From assembly GCF_029227915.1 (NCBI RefSeq), contig NC_079879.1:15126001-15190000 (forward strand): a stretch of 64,000 nt of DNA. Reading direction: 5' to 3'. Shown here piece after piece: positions 1 to 9,574 of the stretch. The first letter of the stretch is position 1. Each line of letters opens with the position of its first letter. The notes under the pieces are model-generated. The model searched no databases and was not told the origin of the DNA. It worked only from the letters and a program-made list of their open reading frames with translations. Source of the DNA: Hydractinia symbiolongicarpus (lineage: Eukaryota > Cnidaria > Hydrozoa > Anthoathecata > Hydractiniidae). The translations under genes were made by a program, and so were the position numbers.

Positions 1-315
1 ATCAAAGTCATCAATGCTCAGAATCTCAGTACCCTCGAACTTGATAGCTAGCTTTTTAACAATTGCCCTCCCGATGTTAGAGACCAATGTTCTCTTCGTG
101 TCGGCTTTTGATTCGAGATCAATGTCGAAACTTAGTTTCGAAGTACCCGGAACAATGACATCATCGTTACCTAAATTAGGGAACCTAATCAGGAGTAACT
201 GGTTCTGATCAATCTCACTTGGGTTGTGAGTGACAATTACTTTTTGATGCGTTCCTTTTACGCCATGTGCGGTTCTAAGTGAACGTTCTGGGTTTAACTT
301 TTTCCCGTATTCCAT
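1..315 (-). CDS. Partial capsid-like protein (double jelly-roll type suspected), 3' end outside window
   Basis: An open frame runs without a stop from an ATG at 315-313 to the left edge, giving 105 codons of a longer protein. The visible part has a basic, proline-containing start, then a segment with VPGT followed by alternating hydrophobic residues, then an N-I-G-R-A-I-V-K-K-L stretch. This resembles the N-terminal half of double jelly-roll major capsid proteins of polinton-like or adintovirus-like elements, and I believe similar proteins are common in cnidarian genomes. The family call is inference from pattern, since no structure or search was available. It has no intron and lies 49 bp from the next gene on the same strand, a compactness unusual for host genes in this window. 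It is incomplete only because the window ends. Confidence 0.45.
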   Translation of the reverse strand, partial: MEYGKKLNPERSLRTAHGVKGTHQKVIVTHNPSEIDQNQLLLIRFPNLGNDDVIVPGTSKLSFDIDLESKADTKRTLVSNIGRAIVKKLAIKFEGTEILSIDDFD

Positions 316-364
316 GCTATTCCATATTACTTTTATTTTATTTTACTTTAATTCGGTTAATGTA

Positions 365-928
365 TCATCCGTCCACCGTATCTCTTATGTGTAGGGTAAC
401 TGCTGTCTTCATACCACCCAATAGCACCTTACCATACTGACCAGTGACTCTTATGGTAAGTGATTGAAGTAAACCTTTCTTTAGTTTCTTATATTGCGGA
501 TTTTTCGGTTCAATATATGTAAAATCACCACCATACTCGGATATATGATATGTCATCAGGTTGTTGCTATATTCACCATCTTTAAGATTTAATGAATTAT
601 CCAATTCATTAAGATTAAAATGTAGTTCCGTTATACCCCCTAGATTGAATATTTTACCCAACTTAGAGTTTCTAGCTAGTGGTGTTGATTTTACATCACC
701 TCTCACGATTGAATTCAACTCCCTCCCCGTGTAGTGCTGACCCTGTGGTAACCTAACCGTGGTAACTCCATCAGCCAAGGGTATATTTATTGGAGCCGTA
801 GCTACATATGTGACATTATCCGAAAACGTCTCCACGATCGCAACCTCCTTTGTACCATGTGAGTTGTCTATCGGTTGATACAAATAGATTTTCTTCTCGC
901 TATTTACGTCCTTTATTGTGATATACAT
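365..928 (-). CDS. 187-residue beta-rich protein of the virus-like cluster (possible minor capsid)
   Basis: An intact ORF of 187 codons starts at the ATG at 928-926. It has no signal peptide, membrane segment or cysteine motif. It is rich in short alternating hydrophobic/polar stretches (for example the TVRLPQGQ region and the C-terminal SLTIRVTGQYGKVLLGG region), which suggests a beta-sandwich fold. It is transcribed in the same direction as the capsid-like gene, ending 49 bp upstream of that gene's ATG, and starts only 38 bp from the divergent gene at 967. In polintons a small single-jelly-roll minor capsid gene lies next to the major capsid gene, so this is a candidate for that role. That is inference from context. 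It could be any small protein of the same element. Confidence 0.4.
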   Translation of the reverse strand: MYITIKDVNSEKKIYLYQPIDNSHGTKEVAIVETFSDNVTYVATAPINIPLADGVTTVRLPQGQHYTGRELNSIVRGDVKSTPLARNSKLGKIFNLGGITELHFNLNELDNSLNLKDGEYSNNLMTYHISEYGGDFTYIEPKNPQYKKLKKGLLQSLTIRVTGQYGKVLLGGMKTAVTLHIRDTVDG

Positions 929-966
929 TATTATATTAGAGATTGTGAATATATTTAAATCAAAGA
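929..966. promoter_or_regulatory. 38-bp divergent intergenic region
   Basis: This is the only sequence between the start codons of the minus-strand gene (928) and the plus-strand gene (967). It is almost pure A+T with TATATT-like runs (for example GAATATATTTAAATC) and must hold whatever 5' flanks and start-proximal promoter elements both genes use. Such a short bidirectional spacer is typical of viruses and large viral-like transposons. No specific factor site can be named. Confidence 0.3.
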
Positions 967-1711
967 ATGGATGACATTTTCAGATATAACCCGAATGCGA
1001 CATATAAACCAAATGGAGGTCTGGATCTTCAAATATTGAGCGCTAGGGATCTGTACAAACAGGCTATAATTGTGTCCGAAAGTGGTTCTTTCCCCGCTTC
1101 CTTTCCTAATATTTTTACCAATTATGAACTTGCTCAGAACGCGCAACGTATGAGAATTTGGAATGAGCAACCTTTTAGACTATGGCAAACCCAGCTAAAT
1201 TTTGCCACTTGGTGCGCTTCAAGTGCCTGTGGGGTAAGTTCCGAACACCTGAAGGATGGTAGATCTATGGTCAGGTCGATATATCGTTTTCATGTGTATT
1301 ATCACATTAGACGAATCATTAAGCGCCTGCAGACACCTCTACCCTTTGAGAATAGTTTTAATCAATATGATAATCCCTATTCAAATGAGGAATTTCTAAA
1401 AATCTGTGGTGAGTATGATGTTGATTCCAACCCCATGAAATACAGAGGTCAGTACTTTTTCAGTTCATATCAAAAAAGACGTAAAGACTATCCAACTCCC
1501 GGGTTGAGTTATTTCACTAACGACTCCATGACGCGGTGGATTGTGGAAAAATTCGATGGATTTACAAAAACGGGCCTTGTGAAGATCTCTAGCAGTGTTA
1601 GAGCCTATGCCTATCTAGTTCTTAGTTCTCAGGCCTCGGCACGCTCCTCCATCCTTGGTAATGATTCAAGTGCTCTGACCGCCCAAAGAGTTTTTATGAA
1701 TAACCTTGAAG
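967..1711 (+). pseudogene. 5' part of virus-like cluster gene, interrupted by a P-type transposon
   Basis: The frame opens at ATG 967 and is open through the target duplication at 1705-1711. It then reads into the transposon terminal repeat and stops at 1758. The native part is about 248 residues, with aromatic and basic segments (RMRIWNEQPFRLWQTQL, then a cysteine-containing WCASSACG stretch, then YRFHVYYHIRRIIKRL). I recognise the pattern as a protein repeatedly found in cnidarian genomes beside capsid-like ORFs, with no function I can name. The rest of the gene lies on the far side of the insertion at 8923-9408, and the two frames are in register if the element and one target-duplication copy are discounted. 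It is therefore a gene split by a recent insertion, not a decayed one. It is divergent from the 187-residue gene with a 38-bp spacer. Confidence 0.7.
1705..1711. repeat. Left target-site duplication CTTGAAG
   Basis: The 7-bp direct repeat CTTGAAG occurs at 1705-1711 immediately before the left terminal repeat and again at 8923-8929 immediately after the right one. P elements usually make 8-bp duplications. Here only 7 bp match (flanks C...A differ), and a 7-bp duplication also keeps the host reading frame in register. Confidence 0.9.
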
Positions 1712-1743
1712 CAAGGAGGTTTAAAAAGAAGGAGAGAGAACTC
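1712..1743 (+). repeat. Left 32-bp terminal inverted repeat of the P-type element
   Basis: It begins CAAGGAGG and ends GAGAACTC. It is an exact reverse complement of 8891-8922. The CA...TG outer dinucleotides match those of canonical P elements. Confidence 0.93.
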
Positions 1744-1762
1744 TTTTATTTCTATTGAAATC

Positions 1763-1773
1763 ATCCGTGTCTC
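1763..1773 (+). repeat. Left 11-bp subterminal inverted repeat
   Basis: ATCCGTGTCTC, repeated in inverse orientation at 8821-8831. By analogy with P elements this may be a transposition enhancer or transposase-contact site. Position and symmetry are seen; the role is inferred. Confidence 0.65.
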
Positions 1774-1975
1774 ATGTTTACTTTTCTCTATTGTTCTTAC
1801 ATCGAATTCTGTCAATCAAAATTTGAAATCTCGCGCTTAAATTAATAAATTAGCCGTTGTCTTTTGTTACTATTTGCATAAATTATGAGCCCGCGGCTAT
1901 TTTTCTCTCAGCGGTAAATGCTTGTTAGTTGATAAATTTGTCGTTTTTACATATCATAAACAAGCAAGAAGCGAA

Positions 1976-3766
1976 ATGGCAGGCGAAGACGTTAAAAATA
2001 TAATAGAATTGGATGATGACTTTTTTGTGACGGAAGAAATGTTGTCAGATTTTACTGTTTACGAAAGTTGTGAGGTGGAAGTATCGTTTGTGGAAGATCT
2101 GTTGGAAGAAGAAAATGAAGTAGATGCTGGATATTTGGGTATTCCTCAAATAGTATTCGTTGATGAAGAAGATGTGGACATGGTGGTTGATAACAACAGT
2201 ACCAAAAATGTGAAGTTTGTGTGCAGCAAGTGCAAAAAACAGTATTTTAAAGAAGCTTACTACAAGAAACATACTCTGATATGTAAAAAGCCAACAGGTA
2301 ATGCTTCAGTTTAATAAAGTCATGTTTTCTTTAAAACACCATTAGCTAGCTAGCTATAATGTTTTGTTTTTTGACTCTGCATGTAGATTTCATAGAAAAG
2401 CTATTGTATTATCATCATTTGATATGCTTTTTGTTGTTGTTGTCTTGTTTTGTTATCACAACTGTGTTCTGATGTCAACTCTGTATTCCAATAATAGATC
2501 CAGAAACAACAACAGTGGCAAGAAAAACTCTTGATGACTCAAAAAATAAATCAACTACAACAATTTCCACAAAACAAGTTAAATCAAAATCGAATCGTAA
2601 GTATTCATTCATGAACTCTGAGAACATAAGGAATTTTTTTTTGCTATATATAGAGCAAAATATTGTGAACTGGTGGTATAAACCTTTTTTTTTGCACCCT
2701 TTTAGAATCTTTATCCATCACCGATCATGAGCTGCAGCAAGAAAAAATGAATTTTGTTCGTGATGCTATGGTTAAAATTTCAAAAGACCCAATCAATAAC
2801 ATTGTTGTGAAAGGATTCAAAACACCTGGAAATCGTGTCAAAGAATTAGCCAACTCAATTTTGAATGCTGGGAGTGATGTTTTGGACATTATTTCTGAAA
2901 ATGTAGTGTGTCGCATATTTAAAGAATTGCAAAAATCTAACCTACTGACTGGTTCAGGAAAAGAATCTCTTTGGAGAAAAGTGCATGAACTTGCACAAGA
3001 CGATAAATTCAGACAACATTGGAAACATGTATTACCTAAAGGATACTGCATTGACAGTCAAGAATTCTCTATGTTGTTGCAGAAATTTGTTATGGAGTTA
3101 ATAAAAATACTAGTAGCTCATGAAAACAAAAATCGACATGTCGAAAAAAGTCTTGACTTGAAACTCACAACTGAGGAACAAACTGTTCTGTATTATGTTT
3201 CAGGATACATAATTTTCTCGCTACGTAAAAAATACCAAAGATTAGCAGATTCGAAAAACAAAGTTGTTGCTGTGGCTGCATTGCAGTTTCTGAACTCATT
3301 GAAAGTTTCAGGTGATGATAAACTGCAGGTATATAGTTTTCTGGATTATACAAGATCTTGGGTGGACCAAGTCAGCAGAGGATACCTGATAAAAGTCAAT
3401 GATGACATGTTTATTTTTTGCAGAAGAATTGAAAACGTTATTAGAAAAGTTTTAAATTTGAACATGTTGAAAAAATATAAAGGAGAAGATATACGGGAAC
3501 TTTTCGAAAATGAACTTATGAAGGACTCTTTAATTGATCAAGCCTGGGTCATACTTTCACGGTATCTTGGAAATGAGAAGTTATCGAAAATTCTCAAAGC
3601 TCAGATCATTAAAAAATGGTGTGACATCAGAGCAAAAGCATATGTCACTGCATATATACAAGTAGTTCGACGCAAACTTGCTTCTCTAGCATCGGAGAAA
3701 AAAGAGAAGTTGACTGTAGTCTTATCTAAAAAAGGTGAACCAGCAATGAGAAAAAAACTTAACTAA
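1976..3766 (+). CDS. 493-residue C2HC zinc-finger protein carried by the P-type element (3 exons)
   Basis: My model joins 1976-2297, 2498-2596 and 2706-3766 (322+99+1061 nt, exactly 494 codons with stop), with donors GTAATG and GTAAGT and acceptors ATAATAG and TTTTAG. The start is the first ATG after a TATCATAAACAAGC leader. Exon 1 is strongly acidic and ends in a C-x2-C-x12-H-x3-C finger (C83, C86, H99, C103). Exon 2 is Ser/Thr/Lys-rich linker. Exon 3 is helical and basic, with a YYVSGYIIFSLRKKY segment that recalls the YIAGY motif region of P/THAP9-type proteins and a downstream V-x-R-G-Y-L-x-x-V-N-D-D segment. It is not the catalytic transposase. It may be a DNA-binding accessory or regulator of transposition. 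I know no named family. The gene is convergent with the transposase and separated from it by 1.1 kb. Confidence 0.75.
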
Positions 3767-4885
3767 TTGTCATAACATTTTTACCTATAACTTGTTTTAA
3801 TTTCTATATATCTTTTCCATGTATATAACTGTGTTTCTTAGTAAAATAATCATACCCTTATTATGTTTGTACTATTTTAAGGGTTTTTTTCGGATTGAGT
3901 AAGGATTCAATCTCGCTGAAGCTGTTTATTTTAAATCTAAATTTTTGCCAAGATTTGTGAACTTCACTCTCATTTCTTTTTTTTGTGCTACTTCTTTGTT
4001 CAGTTATGCACATTGGCAAGCGTTAAACTGAATAATGCTGCGAGATCAAAACTCTGCGCGCTTTGCTAGAAATTTAATAGATCATAAAAACGCGGAGAAA
4101 TGGTCGATGGATAGGCTAATCAAGATGGTATGAAACAACATGCTTTTTATCAGCTGGAGGGACCCTGAAAAATAAGTTGCGCGTGCATAATTACCGACGC
4201 AAATATTCTTACGCGAGAATCGCTACTTAAAGCTGACCGCAACCTCGGACCTAGGATTGCCGCATCGGATGCTCTATGCCTGACTGTGGCCTGATGAAAT
4301 CAACTCACTTTTTGATTATTCCATTTGATTAAATTTTTTGCAAACAAGTTTTATATCTCACACGGGTATCGAACTCTCTTTGCAAACAAGTTTTACATCT
4401 CACACGGGTATCGGGTATGTACACTCCTTCGCATGAATTCTTGTTGGGAATATAATGAAACTTGTCCCCAGGGTTGTTCTACATATCGCGAAGTGAGTAT
4501 GTAAAAAAGCAAAACAAAACTGTAATATTTATTCACGTATGGCGGATCCATTCGAAATGAAGATAAAAGAAATTCCGTAATAGTTGTAATTTCCCGATGA
4601 CATAAATAAAAATTACATAGCAATAATAAAGTAGCAATCCTAAATTTTTTTAATCTCAATTATTTTCTAAGATTTGATGTTTTCAAAAAAATGTTTCAAA
4701 TCAAAGTCAAAATCGTACTCCACTAAAAATATTTGCAAAAGATGTGACTCAAAAGACAAGGCACTAATAACAAAACAACTTCTATGTTGAAAAAGCGTAA
4801 TGGTAAAAATGTCTGACATACTCAGAAAAAATATAAATAAAATAGTCAAACAATCATGTTTCCAAAAGTATCAATATATAAATAA
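3767..4885. other. Intergenic region between the two convergent P-element genes, with a 42-bp direct repeat
   Basis: No coding potential is seen; the ORFs here are short and A+T-driven. It must contain both 3' UTRs. A two-copy tandem repeat with 42-bp spacing (core GCAAACAAGTTTTA.ATCTCA) occupies about 4340-4424. Nothing else is recognisable. Confidence 0.6.
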
Positions 4886-7800
4886 CTATCTCTTTCTTTT
4901 CTGTGGAAGTTTCCTCATATCATTTACGTCTAGGTGAATCTGATTTTGATTACCACGTCGAGTGTTTCCACGTAGATCTCTGATCAACTCAGATTTCATA
5001 ACAAGCAAAGAAAGTTCTTGTTGGCCAAATTGATAAAGTGTTGGGTTGTCACATGTACCACCACTTCGTCTTTGACGAGCGAAATGTTCCTCCAATGGAT
5101 CTTGTGAGAATTTCTCGCTCAAAATCATCTTGACATTTGGACTCTGGAGAAGTAATTTGGTCAGTTCCACGAATGATTTCACTATGGACAAAGATAAAAA
5201 AAATATACATTTATAGAACAACACCGTTTGTCCATGAAACATTGCCTGGAACCACAATTGCAGAAAAATGTAGATTTTTTACCTGTTATTTTCCAACCAT
5301 TTATCGTCTGTTTGCTCAATAACAATTTATTTTTTTCATCTTGGGATAAATTAGGTGTGTCATTGGCTTGTTCTTCCCACCTTCCCAGGTAATGTTCGAG
5401 GAATTCTTTCTCTAAAAACTGAATTTTACATGTTGATGTGAAAAAAATGAAAAATGAAAATGGAAATATTTGCACACCCTTTTACATGGAGATCAAGTTC
5501 TTTAGGACTGGTTTACAAATATGCAAAATGAACTTGAGCTTTTTGAGGGAAAAATGTTGTGTTTCTGAATTCCGTTACAAAATAATTGAATGTATTTCGA
5601 ATGATACTACTAACCTCAAAACGCCAATCGTTAACATCTCTATATGCTGCAAGAGCTATTTTTCCGCCACGATCTTGATTAATTGAAGATACATTCAAGC
5701 AATCAAAAACTTGGTCAAACATACGCACAAACTTTATTGTACTTTTCGTATAATGCAGCCCCTGAACCTCAAGTGCATCAGCAGTTGTTTTACTCAAAAC
5801 CTAAATGCAAAATCATAATTTACATGAGCAATGATAAACACATTATCAGAAGTATATCATTATTTGCAACTCCCACAAAATAATCAAACTGTGAATCCAC
5901 TATCACTCAGAAAACACTAATACAAACAAGCAGACAAATAAATAATAAAAAAAGAAAAGAAAAATATCTCACTTGGGTAGCCAACTTAACTTGCATCCTC
6001 AACCTTGGAGTTAACTTTATGTGATCCTCTTTTAGTTTATAAAGTTTCCTTAATCCAGGTGCTGCTCCATGTAAATTCAGATCCCATTCATAAACATTGA
6101 CAAGATGGTTCCAGCTGATATCCATGTGATCGAGCTAATAAATAGAAAATTGATATATGTATACAGATATACTTTAAAATTGAAACAAACAAACAAAAAA
6201 CACTTACAAAAAGATTGCGTGTATTATTGTTTCCATGAGAGTTCTCGAAACAGTTTCTCGTTGTTTTAATGAGATGAGGGACATCGGATATAAAAAAGAT
6301 CTTTCTGTCCAATGATAATAAGTTGTTGGTCCAATATGTGTTACCAATATCAGGTGTCACCATAATTTTGTAAAACTTCCTATTGGGAGAAGCACCATCT
6401 GAAATAAATGCTCGAACATAAAAACCAATTGCCTCCAATACATATGTCGCCTCCCATACACATGGATAGAGCTGATCAGAGGTAAATCCCAATGATGCGA
6501 AATATCCAAAAGGATACACCAGAGATGAAACAATTCCTCGAACCATAAACACTATCACATAGGAAGCAAAGTGACGATCATTCTCTGATGATCCCTCAGC
6601 ACGTTTTTGAAATTCAACTAACTCATCGTTAATATCCCCCATATCAGTGAAACCAACCAATTGTCCAGTTGACTGTCTGAACACCAAGTCAGCTTTTATT
6701 TTCATCTCATCATAAATAAGCGAAACGTTTTTTTGGTGATCATCCAGAGTTGCAATTTTACTATCCACTATTAATCTTTCAATGACATCTGGATTGAATC
6801 CACACATTGGATCAGTGAAGTTTATGTATTTTTTAAGTGTGTCAATATGTGGGAGTTTTAAAAAATTCAAATTCGGATTTCGCAAATGTTTATATGCTGC
6901 TGGTGAATGGTGGTATAAACTGAGGCACCACCTAATAATTAGTGGGTGCCATCTCATGCCATTAGGTGAACTTTTGGAAGCCATTTCTTTTTGTTGCTCC
7001 CATAACAACCACTGGGGACTGCCTTCGGGTATTTCAGGACATGTTTCCTCATTGCAAACAATATTTTTTATAAATTCGTGTTGCTCATCATCAACATGGA
7101 TGCATTCTTTCTCAGTAATTTTTCTTACCCAAGATGATAATTGGGCAACTTTCTTTATTGCTCTCTGTTTTTCTCCCTGAGTATTGCGATATCTTTCCTC
7201 TAGTTCTTCTCTGGAAAGATATCGAATGTTTGTATGTGAGGAATCCAGCACAGAATCATCACTTTTCCGTCTACTTCTAACTTTTTTAACTGTTGGTTTA
7301 AAAGAATTGCACATACTACATACAGATGAAGGTTTTTCAGCTAAAAAATGACAGTTGGTATGGCGTATTGTTTTAAAATTGTCTTCATCAAATCTGACCA
7401 TTTTATCGTCTTCAACAAAAGCTACTGGAAATGTTCCACTCTGATTCATGAATGGCTGTTCGAAATTACATCTCGACTTGATTACATCTTCATAACCTTG
7501 TAACCCCGTGCAAACACTGACTGACTTCCAGAATGACGAGAAAGTTGAAATATCATCATTTTTCAAAACACATGGCAGAGTTTTTGTTAGTTGTATTGTT
7601 TCTTTCTCCATAGGTTTCCCATATATGGAGAAATCCCAACCATTGCTGTTGTCTATACGTATTGTAAGCAAATGGTTTAATTCTTTTTCATTTTGACAAA
7701 GGGTATAGACACGTTTATAGTTATCCGATTTATCACATATACTAAAACCAACTTTCTTCATACTCACATCTAATTCCAGTATTTTTAAGCTGTCTTTTCT

Positions 7801-8097
7801 GTTTACAGCATAATTCATGCACACACAATTTTCATCCACATGAGGGTAAAATGATGCAGCAGTACCAATTATTTTTTTTGACGTTTTCATCTCATCTAAT
7901 TTTCTTCTACATCCATTACAAGTAAATTTAGGAAATACACAAGGATCTTCTTGTTCACAATTTATTCCATATATAGATTGAAACACTTCACTGTAAATAT
8001 CACAAGATTTAAAATTAACGTAATGTTTACTTTTCACAATTTTCTTCCCACACAATCTACATAGCTTTTGAATATACTCTGAATGTGAAGCAGACAT
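4886..8097 (-). CDS. P-element/THAP9-type transposase, 889 residues, 5 exons
   Basis: Exons on the minus strand are 8097-6208, 6134-5973, 5800-5615, 5418-5283 and 5181-4886. All four introns are GT-AG, and the lengths sum to 2670 nt, exactly 890 codons. An upstream in-frame ATG at 8220 exists, but I chose 8097 because the conserved module starts there. Residues 13-63 form a C-x2-C (13,16) ... C-x2-C (60,63) module resembling a ZAD domain, where P transposases normally have a THAP domain. The RNase H-like catalytic region follows, with DEMKIK (D463), a GFTDMGD strand and SDGASPN (D567), then FFISDVPHLIKTTRN. The C-terminus carries KFSQDPLEEHFARQRR and DNPTLYQFG, signatures of P/THAP9 C-termini. 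Length is close to THAP9 (about 900). The third acidic catalytic residue cannot be assigned by eye. No lesion was found, so it is probably active or recently so. Confidence 0.87.
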
Positions 8098-8890
8098 GTT
8101 GACACAGCAAAATTCAAATATGAATACTTTATTTTTCAAAAAAACTTCATAAAAAACCCACAAAGGTGTCAAGGGAATTAAAAAAAAATGTGAACCACTT
8201 GCCAGCTGGTTATGTAACACCTAATAAAAAAACAATTATAAACTCAATTCAATATATATTCAAAACATACAGCTGGTGTGAGAGAAAGAAAGAATATACA
8301 TAAACAGAAAATCTACTCCCACTAGGGAAAAAAGAAAAAAAGTTGCTTAAAACTTTTACCTAAATATACATAATTAGAACTAATAATTATTTTCTTTTGT
8401 TCCATGACAATGGAAAACATCACCGAGTGCTGCGACGTGCTGCGACACCCTACCGAGAATTCGTCTACTTCGAGAGTAAAAAAAACAATTTTATAAATAA
8501 CCCCTCCTGACGAGACCTGCACAAAAACGTTAATCAACCCTTTAACTAACATTTTCCCAGGAGGGGACATACGAAATAGTTTATAAGTTGTAAAACTTTA
8601 CGATCTCCCAAGGCAGCTTTTCGCACTTTGAAGGCACTTTACTCCTTCCGCGTCCTTATGGAAGTGGAAAAACAAACTTCACCCTCATTGAATCTTGTAG
8701 TTTAACTAAACTACATGTTTTCCTGCTCTTCCGCATTGCTGTAAGTGTGATTTTTAAGATTTATCTTTTCTCGTTAAAACACTCGTTTCAGAGTCGGTAG
8801 GTAAATATTGAGCCAAATCAGAGACACGGATCAGTTCAAAGGGGCGCCGAAACAATAAAAAATTGAATAGAAAATTTAAAGGGACGCCGC
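8098..8890 (-). promoter_or_regulatory. 5' flank of the transposase gene and right subterminal region
   Basis: Non-coding A+T-rich sequence between the transposase start and the right terminal repeat. It should contain the transposase promoter and 5' UTR. GGGGCGCCG (about 8840) and GGGACGCCG (about 8881) form a short degenerate pair near the end. No TATA box can be chosen confidently. Confidence 0.4.
8821..8831 (-). repeat. Right 11-bp subterminal inverted repeat
   Basis: GAGACACGGAT, exact reverse complement of 1763-1773 and 91 bp from the right end. Same architecture as the internal 11-bp repeats of P elements. Confidence 0.65.
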
Positions 8891-8922
8891 GAGTTCTCTC
8901 TCCTTCTTTTTAAACCTCCTTG
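8891..8922 (-). repeat. Right 32-bp terminal inverted repeat of the P-type element
   Basis: Ends ...AAACCTCCTTG, a perfect inverse of the left end with no mismatches. It is followed by the target duplication. Confidence 0.93.
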
Positions 8923-9408
8923 CTTGAAGACATTGTTAACCGTAGGGTTGATATTCAGGAGGACATTAAACGTTATCAGGATACGTTAAACTACGCTTCA
9001 AGTAAGGTTGATTATTCGGTTGGACAAGGTATTTATATGATACCCAGTGACATGAATCTCAGAATTAAGACGGGTGTGGTGGGTTACAACAACAAGATTT
9101 TGATATCTGGTGAAGATCTGACTATTGGGATTAATCTAAAGGTTAATTTTATTGAAAAAACAGCTGAATCACATAAAAAGATTCCTGATAGGACATCCAG
9201 TCCTATTCCTATTCCTGGGACCTCCGGTCCTTATAAACACATTACTGATAAACATATTACTGATAAACACATTACTGATAAACATATTACTGATAAACAC
9301 ATTACTGCACCTTACCACAAAAATACTCCTCCTACACACGAAGATGAGAAGATCGCTCTTGTGATTGTTATGACAACAGGTTATTTCATATGGTATTTGT
9401 TTAGATAA
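8923..9408 (+). pseudogene. 3' part of the split virus-like cluster gene, with HITDK repeats and C-terminal membrane segment
   Basis: The frame is open from the right target duplication (8923-8929) to a stop at 9406-9408, in register with the 5' part at 967-1711. It encodes a soluble segment with alternating hydrophobic residues (IYMIPSDMNLRIKTGVVGYNNKILI), a Pro/Ser/Thr-rich linker, five HITD/K pentapeptides encoded by a 15-bp minisatellite (about 9237-9306), and a terminal hydrophobic helix (KIALVIVMTTGYFIWYLFR) that looks like a tail anchor. The protein was therefore probably membrane-attached at its C-terminus. It lacks its own start because the P-type element separates it from its N-terminal half. 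Confidence 0.7.
9237..9306 (+). repeat. 15-bp coding minisatellite (HITDK)n
   Basis: About four and a half copies of a 15-bp unit (CACATTACTGATAAA / CATATTACTGATAAA) encode repeated His-Ile-Thr-Asp-Lys. Copies alternate CAC/CAT at the His codon, so the present array probably grew as 30-bp double units. Confidence 0.9.
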
Positions 9409-9426
9409 AGAATGACGTCAATTAAA

Positions 9427-9574
9427 TGTCAATCAAACCAGAATAACAATAGAGAAACAATGCATTCCTTACATACCAAATATCCTTAGCAACGGCTACT
9501 TTCGTTTTGACTTTTTCTTATGTAAACAACTTTCTGGTATGTAAAATCCTATTGTTATAAGCGTTTGATTGACA
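9427..9574. mobile_element. 148-bp foldback MITE
   Basis: Imperfect terminal inverted repeats: TGTCAATCAAAC...AACAATAG at the left and CTATTGTTAT...GTTTGATTGACA at the right. An inner inverted pair ACATACCA / TGGTATGT makes nearly the whole element fold into a hairpin. There is no coding capacity and the target duplication is not clear. It lies just after the split gene's stop codon. Confidence 0.65.

Larger units (their letters stand above)
1712..8922. mobile_element. P-superfamily DNA transposon, 7211 bp, two genes
   Basis: The element is bounded by perfect 32-bp terminal inverted repeats (CAAGGAGGTTTAAAAAGAAG... at 1712-1743; reverse complement at 8891-8922) and flanked by the duplication CTTGAAG. 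A second inverted pair of 11 bp (ATCCGTGTCTC at 1763-1773; GAGACACGGAT at 8821-8831) lies 51 and 91 bp inside the ends. Drosophila P elements have the same plan: 31-bp ends plus 11-bp internal inverted repeats. Inside are two convergent spliced genes, the plus-strand zinc-finger gene (1976-3766) and the minus-strand transposase (8097-4886), both without stops or frameshifts. Perfect ends, a matching target duplication and intact genes suggest recent, possibly ongoing, mobility. Confidence 0.9.

Noticed and set aside
7508-7696. Plus-strand ORFs inside the transposase gene
   Set aside because: Shadow frames of the large, motif-bearing minus-strand exon.
9237-9306. CRISPR-like short regularly spaced repeats
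   Set aside because: Contiguous 15-bp repeats without spacers, in frame inside a coding sequence, in eukaryotic DNA.
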